From Methylorubrum populi (GTDB lineage: Bacteria > Pseudomonadota > Alphaproteobacteria > Rhizobiales > Beijerinckiaceae), in NCBI GenBank assembly GCA_036946625.1, contig JAQIIU010000002.1, forward strand, positions 992,001 to 1,056,000: a DNA stretch of 64,000 nt, written 5' to 3'. Under the pieces are notes generated by a model. The model had not been told where the DNA came from and did no database searches. It was given only the letters and a program-made list of their open reading frames with translations. Below are positions 62,328 to 64,000 of the stretch, one piece after another (the stretch's first letter is position 1; each line of letters starts with the position of its first letter). The translations under genes were made by a program, and so were the position numbers.

Positions 62328-63089
62328 ATGATCCCCTCCCCGTCTCGACCCCTCACGCGATCCGCGCTTCGCGCCGCCCTCCCCGCCGCGCTGCTGCTCG
62401 TCGCCGGTTCCGGTGCGGCGCTGGCGCAGAGCGTCACCCTCGATCTCGGCGCGGGGGGCACCACCGAGCGGGCGCTCCAGCTCGTCGCGCTGATCACCGT
62501 CCTGGCGCTGGCGCCCTCGGTGCTGGTGATGGCGACCGCCTTCACCCGGATCGTCGTGGTGCTCTCGATCCTGCGCTCGGCCCTCGGCACGCAGACCGCG
62601 CCGCCGAACGCGGTGGTGGTCAGCCTCGCCCTGTTCCTGACCGCCTTCGTCATGGCGCCGACCGCCCGCGAGGCCTACCGCGCCGGGATCGAGCCGCTGA
62701 CGGCCGGGCAGATCAGCCAGTCCCAGGCGTTCGAGCGGGCCTCGGCCCCGTTCAAGACCTTCATGCTGCGCAACGTGCGCGAGAAGGATCTCAAGCTCTT
62801 CCTCGACATGGCCCGCCAGTCCGCGCCCGCCGGCCCCGAGGCGATCGGCCTGGAGATCGTCACGCCGGCCTTCATGATCTCGGAGTTGCGACGCGCCTTC
62901 GAGATCGGCTTTCTCCTGTTCATCCCCTTCCTGATCATCGACCTCGTCGTCGCCTCGGTGCTGATGGCGATGGGCATGATGATGCTGCCGCCCGCGACCG
63001 TGGCGCTGCCGTTCAAGCTGATCTTCTTCGTGCTGGTGGACGGCTGGACGCTGGTGGCGGGCTCCCTCGTTCAGAGCTACGGAGGGTGA
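62328..63089 (+). CDS. fliP: Flagellar export protein FliP
   Basis: The 253-residue protein has a cleavable signal (ALLLVAGSGAALAQS), then FliP segments: VLMATAFTRIVVVLSILRSALG, PPNAVVVSLALFLTAFVMAP, TPAFMISELRRAFEIGFLLFIPFLIIDLVVAS, and MLPPATVALPFKLIFFVLVDGW. FliP forms the core ring of the flagellar type III export gate with FliQ and FliR. Those genes are not in view. ATG 62328 is chosen; a GTG at 62274 would extend it. Confidence 0.94.
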   Translation: MIPSPSRPLTRSALRAALPAALLLVAGSGAALAQSVTLDLGAGGTTERALQLVALITVLALAPSVLVMATAFTRIVVVLSILRSALGTQTAPPNAVVVSLALFLTAFVMAPTAREAYRAGIEPLTAGQISQSQAFERASAPFKTFMLRNVREKDLKLFLDMARQSAPAGPEAIGLEIVTPAFMISELRRAFEIGFLLFIPFLIIDLVVASVLMAMGMMMLPPATVALPFKLIFFVLVDGWTLVAGSLVQSYGG

Positions 63090-63142
63090 GCTTGGCCGCG
63101 ATGCGATTCGACGTCGCGGCAGCACGAAGAGGAATTCGACGC

Positions 63143-63541
63143 ATGGATCCGAGGACCGTCACCGCCCAGTGGACGCCGCGGATGCTGAGCATCCTGCGGA
63201 TCGTCGCGTCGCTGATTTTCATGGCGCACGGCACGCAGAAGGTCCTGGGGTTCCCGGCGAGCGCGATGAACCCGCCGCTGATGTCCCTGCCGGGCGTGGC
63301 GGGCCTGATCGAACTGGTCGGCGGCTTCCTGCTGCTGATCGGCCTGTTCAGCCGTCCGGTCGCCTTCATCCTCTCGGGCGAGATGGCCTTCGCCTACTTC
63401 ATCGGGCACGCACCCAAGAGCTTCTTCCCGGCGCTCAACGGCGGCGACGCGGCGATCCTCTACTGCTTCGTGTTCCTCTACATCGCCTTCGCCGGCCCCG
63501 GCCCGTGGAGCGTCGATGCGCAGCGCAATCGCGCGGCCTGA
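63143..63541 (+). CDS. DoxX-family membrane protein
   Basis: The 132-residue protein has four hydrophobic segments and DoxX wording: ILRIVASLIFMAHGTQKVLG, LPGVAGLIELVGGFLLLIGL, FILSGEMAFAYFIGHAP, LYCFVFLYIAFAGPGPWS. Members are linked to quinone-related or stress functions. AGAGGA precedes ATG 63143. Its TGA stop is the first base pair-set of the composite repeat (TGATACC). Confidence 0.9.
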   Translation: MDPRTVTAQWTPRMLSILRIVASLIFMAHGTQKVLGFPASAMNPPLMSLPGVAGLIELVGGFLLLIGLFSRPVAFILSGEMAFAYFIGHAPKSFFPALNGGDAAILYCFVFLYIAFAGPGPWSVDAQRNRAA

Positions 63542-63836
63542 TACCGTTTCCGATCGATCGCTTCGGGTTTCGCCCCCCTCCGTCATCGCGAGCGGCAGCG
63601 AAGCGATCCAGGGCGCGGGCATGTCCGGAAAGGCGCGCCCTGGTTTGCCACGGCTTCGCCTCGCAAGGACGTGAGGACAGCCCGAAGTCATCAACTGGAT
63701 GTCGTATGATACCAGCCGGCGATGAGGATCACGCATCGTCGGCTGCCCCCGCGCCAAGGGATGCGGCTTGGGGGCGGCGGCCATCCGCCGGATGCGCCGA
63801 TCCCGACCGATGGTCGGGATCGGCGCTGCTTGGTAT
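63541..63836. repeat. Composite ATACC-bounded repeat element, copy 2
   Basis: A 296-bp unit begins ATACCGTTTCC at the doxX stop and ends TTGGTAT. In order it has CGCTTCGGGTTT, a CGTCATCGCGAG-family palindrome (63581-63671), a spacer with CATCAACTGGATGTCGTATG, then the structured element 63709-63836 with a first hairpin CAGCCGGCGATG and a perfect 15-bp stem GCGCCGATCCCGACC with loop GAT. It is the inverted arrangement of 39753-40034. It takes up nearly all of the 307-bp gap before the last gene. Confidence 0.85.
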
Positions 63837-63848
63837 AATGAGGCTCGC

Positions 63849-64000
63849 TCACCCCGGCGGCGGCGAGGGAACGTCGGCGCGGCTGCCGGGCGCCTCGCTG
63901 CCGCGCTCGGGCACGGCGCTGTCGGGATAGCGCTTGCGGTATTCCGTGAGGAAGGCGGCGAGCGTTTCCGCCTTGGTGGCGCGTAACGCCGCGTCGCGGA
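63849..64000 (-). CDS. C-terminus of an unidentified protein (partial)
   Basis: The minus strand reads open from the window edge to a TGA at 63849-63851, giving about 49 residues: RDAALRATKAETLAAFLTEY, RKRYPDSAVPERGSEAPGSR and a Pro-rich end. The helical charged part and high third-position GC fit coding sequence. Too little is present to name it. Confidence 0.55.
   Translation of the reverse strand, partial: RDAALRATKAETLAAFLTEYRKRYPDSAVPERGSEAPGSRADVPSPPPG

Noticed and set aside
1..64000. CRISPR arrays, prophage, transposases, integrases or a replication origin
   Set aside because: No regularly spaced repeats, no integrase, transposase or phage structural genes, and no DnaA-box cluster were seen. 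The repeats present are palindromic and dispersed.

Overview
The window is high-GC, gene-dense DNA from an alphaproteobacterium, most probably Methylobacterium in the broad sense (Rhizobiales). The clearest marker is a 557-residue formate--tetrahydrofolate ligase (48170-49843) of the methylotroph type. The order irr / fabA / fabB / fabI (58082-62211), the long two-domain dCTP deaminase, and dispersed palindromic repeats agree with this. There is no rRNA, tRNA, CRISPR array, insertion sequence or prophage. The region reads as chromosomal backbone, with two small catabolic clusters and several decayed genes.

Layout. 1-6241 is a sugar-acid cluster: an IlvD/Edd-type sugar-acid dehydratase (cut by the window edge) and a secreted aldose 1-epimerase on the minus strand, divergent from a FucP-like sugar transporter, an SMP-30 lactonase, 2-dehydro-3-deoxygalactonokinase and KDPGal aldolase. 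Together they outline a De Ley-Doudoroff route for galactose or a related aldose. A two-subunit molybdenum hydroxylase (6291-8999) converges on it. 10201-13675 is a short fatty-acid/acyl-CoA cluster (thiolase, acyl-CoA dehydrogenase, TetR regulator) with the stump of a deleted SDR gene. 14104-24860 is mixed housekeeping: dCTP deaminase, apaG, argE followed by a decayed bestrophin, a formate/nitrite-type channel, a CinA-like protein, sfsA, an FkbM methyltransferase, an ABC-2 exporter and a YgjV protein. 25111-30525 is a TetR-controlled RND efflux operon behind a tandem operator.

30578-49843 holds hrcA divergent from rph-rdgB, then hemW, a lipoprotein related to PBP activators, rsmI-yraN, a lone receiver domain, a YehZ/YehY/YehW-like osmolyte uptake set without an ATPase gene, an L,D-transpeptidase, a frameshifted extensin-like gene, an M3 peptidase and ftfL. 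50046-53370 carries a small metallochaperone, a TipF-like degenerate EAL protein, and cheY-cheZ. 53875-57105 holds ribF, a DUF4160/DUF2442 pair and a D-2-hydroxyacid dehydrogenase. 57432-63541 holds an SH3 protein, irr, fabA-fabB-(39-codon ORF)-fabI, fliP and a DoxX protein.

The most unusual content is non-coding. A family of structured repeats bounded by ATACC...GGTAT occurs as two composite copies of about 290 bp starting at the stop codons of yraN and doxX, one solo copy and one fragment, with stem changes that keep pairing. A second palindrome family sits mostly at gene ends. A run of about five palindromes lies between cheY and ribF. A possible small RNA with a seven-T terminator lies at about 24021-24152. 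Several genes are deletion or frameshift remnants (SDR, bestrophin, extensin), which suggests ongoing local gene loss.
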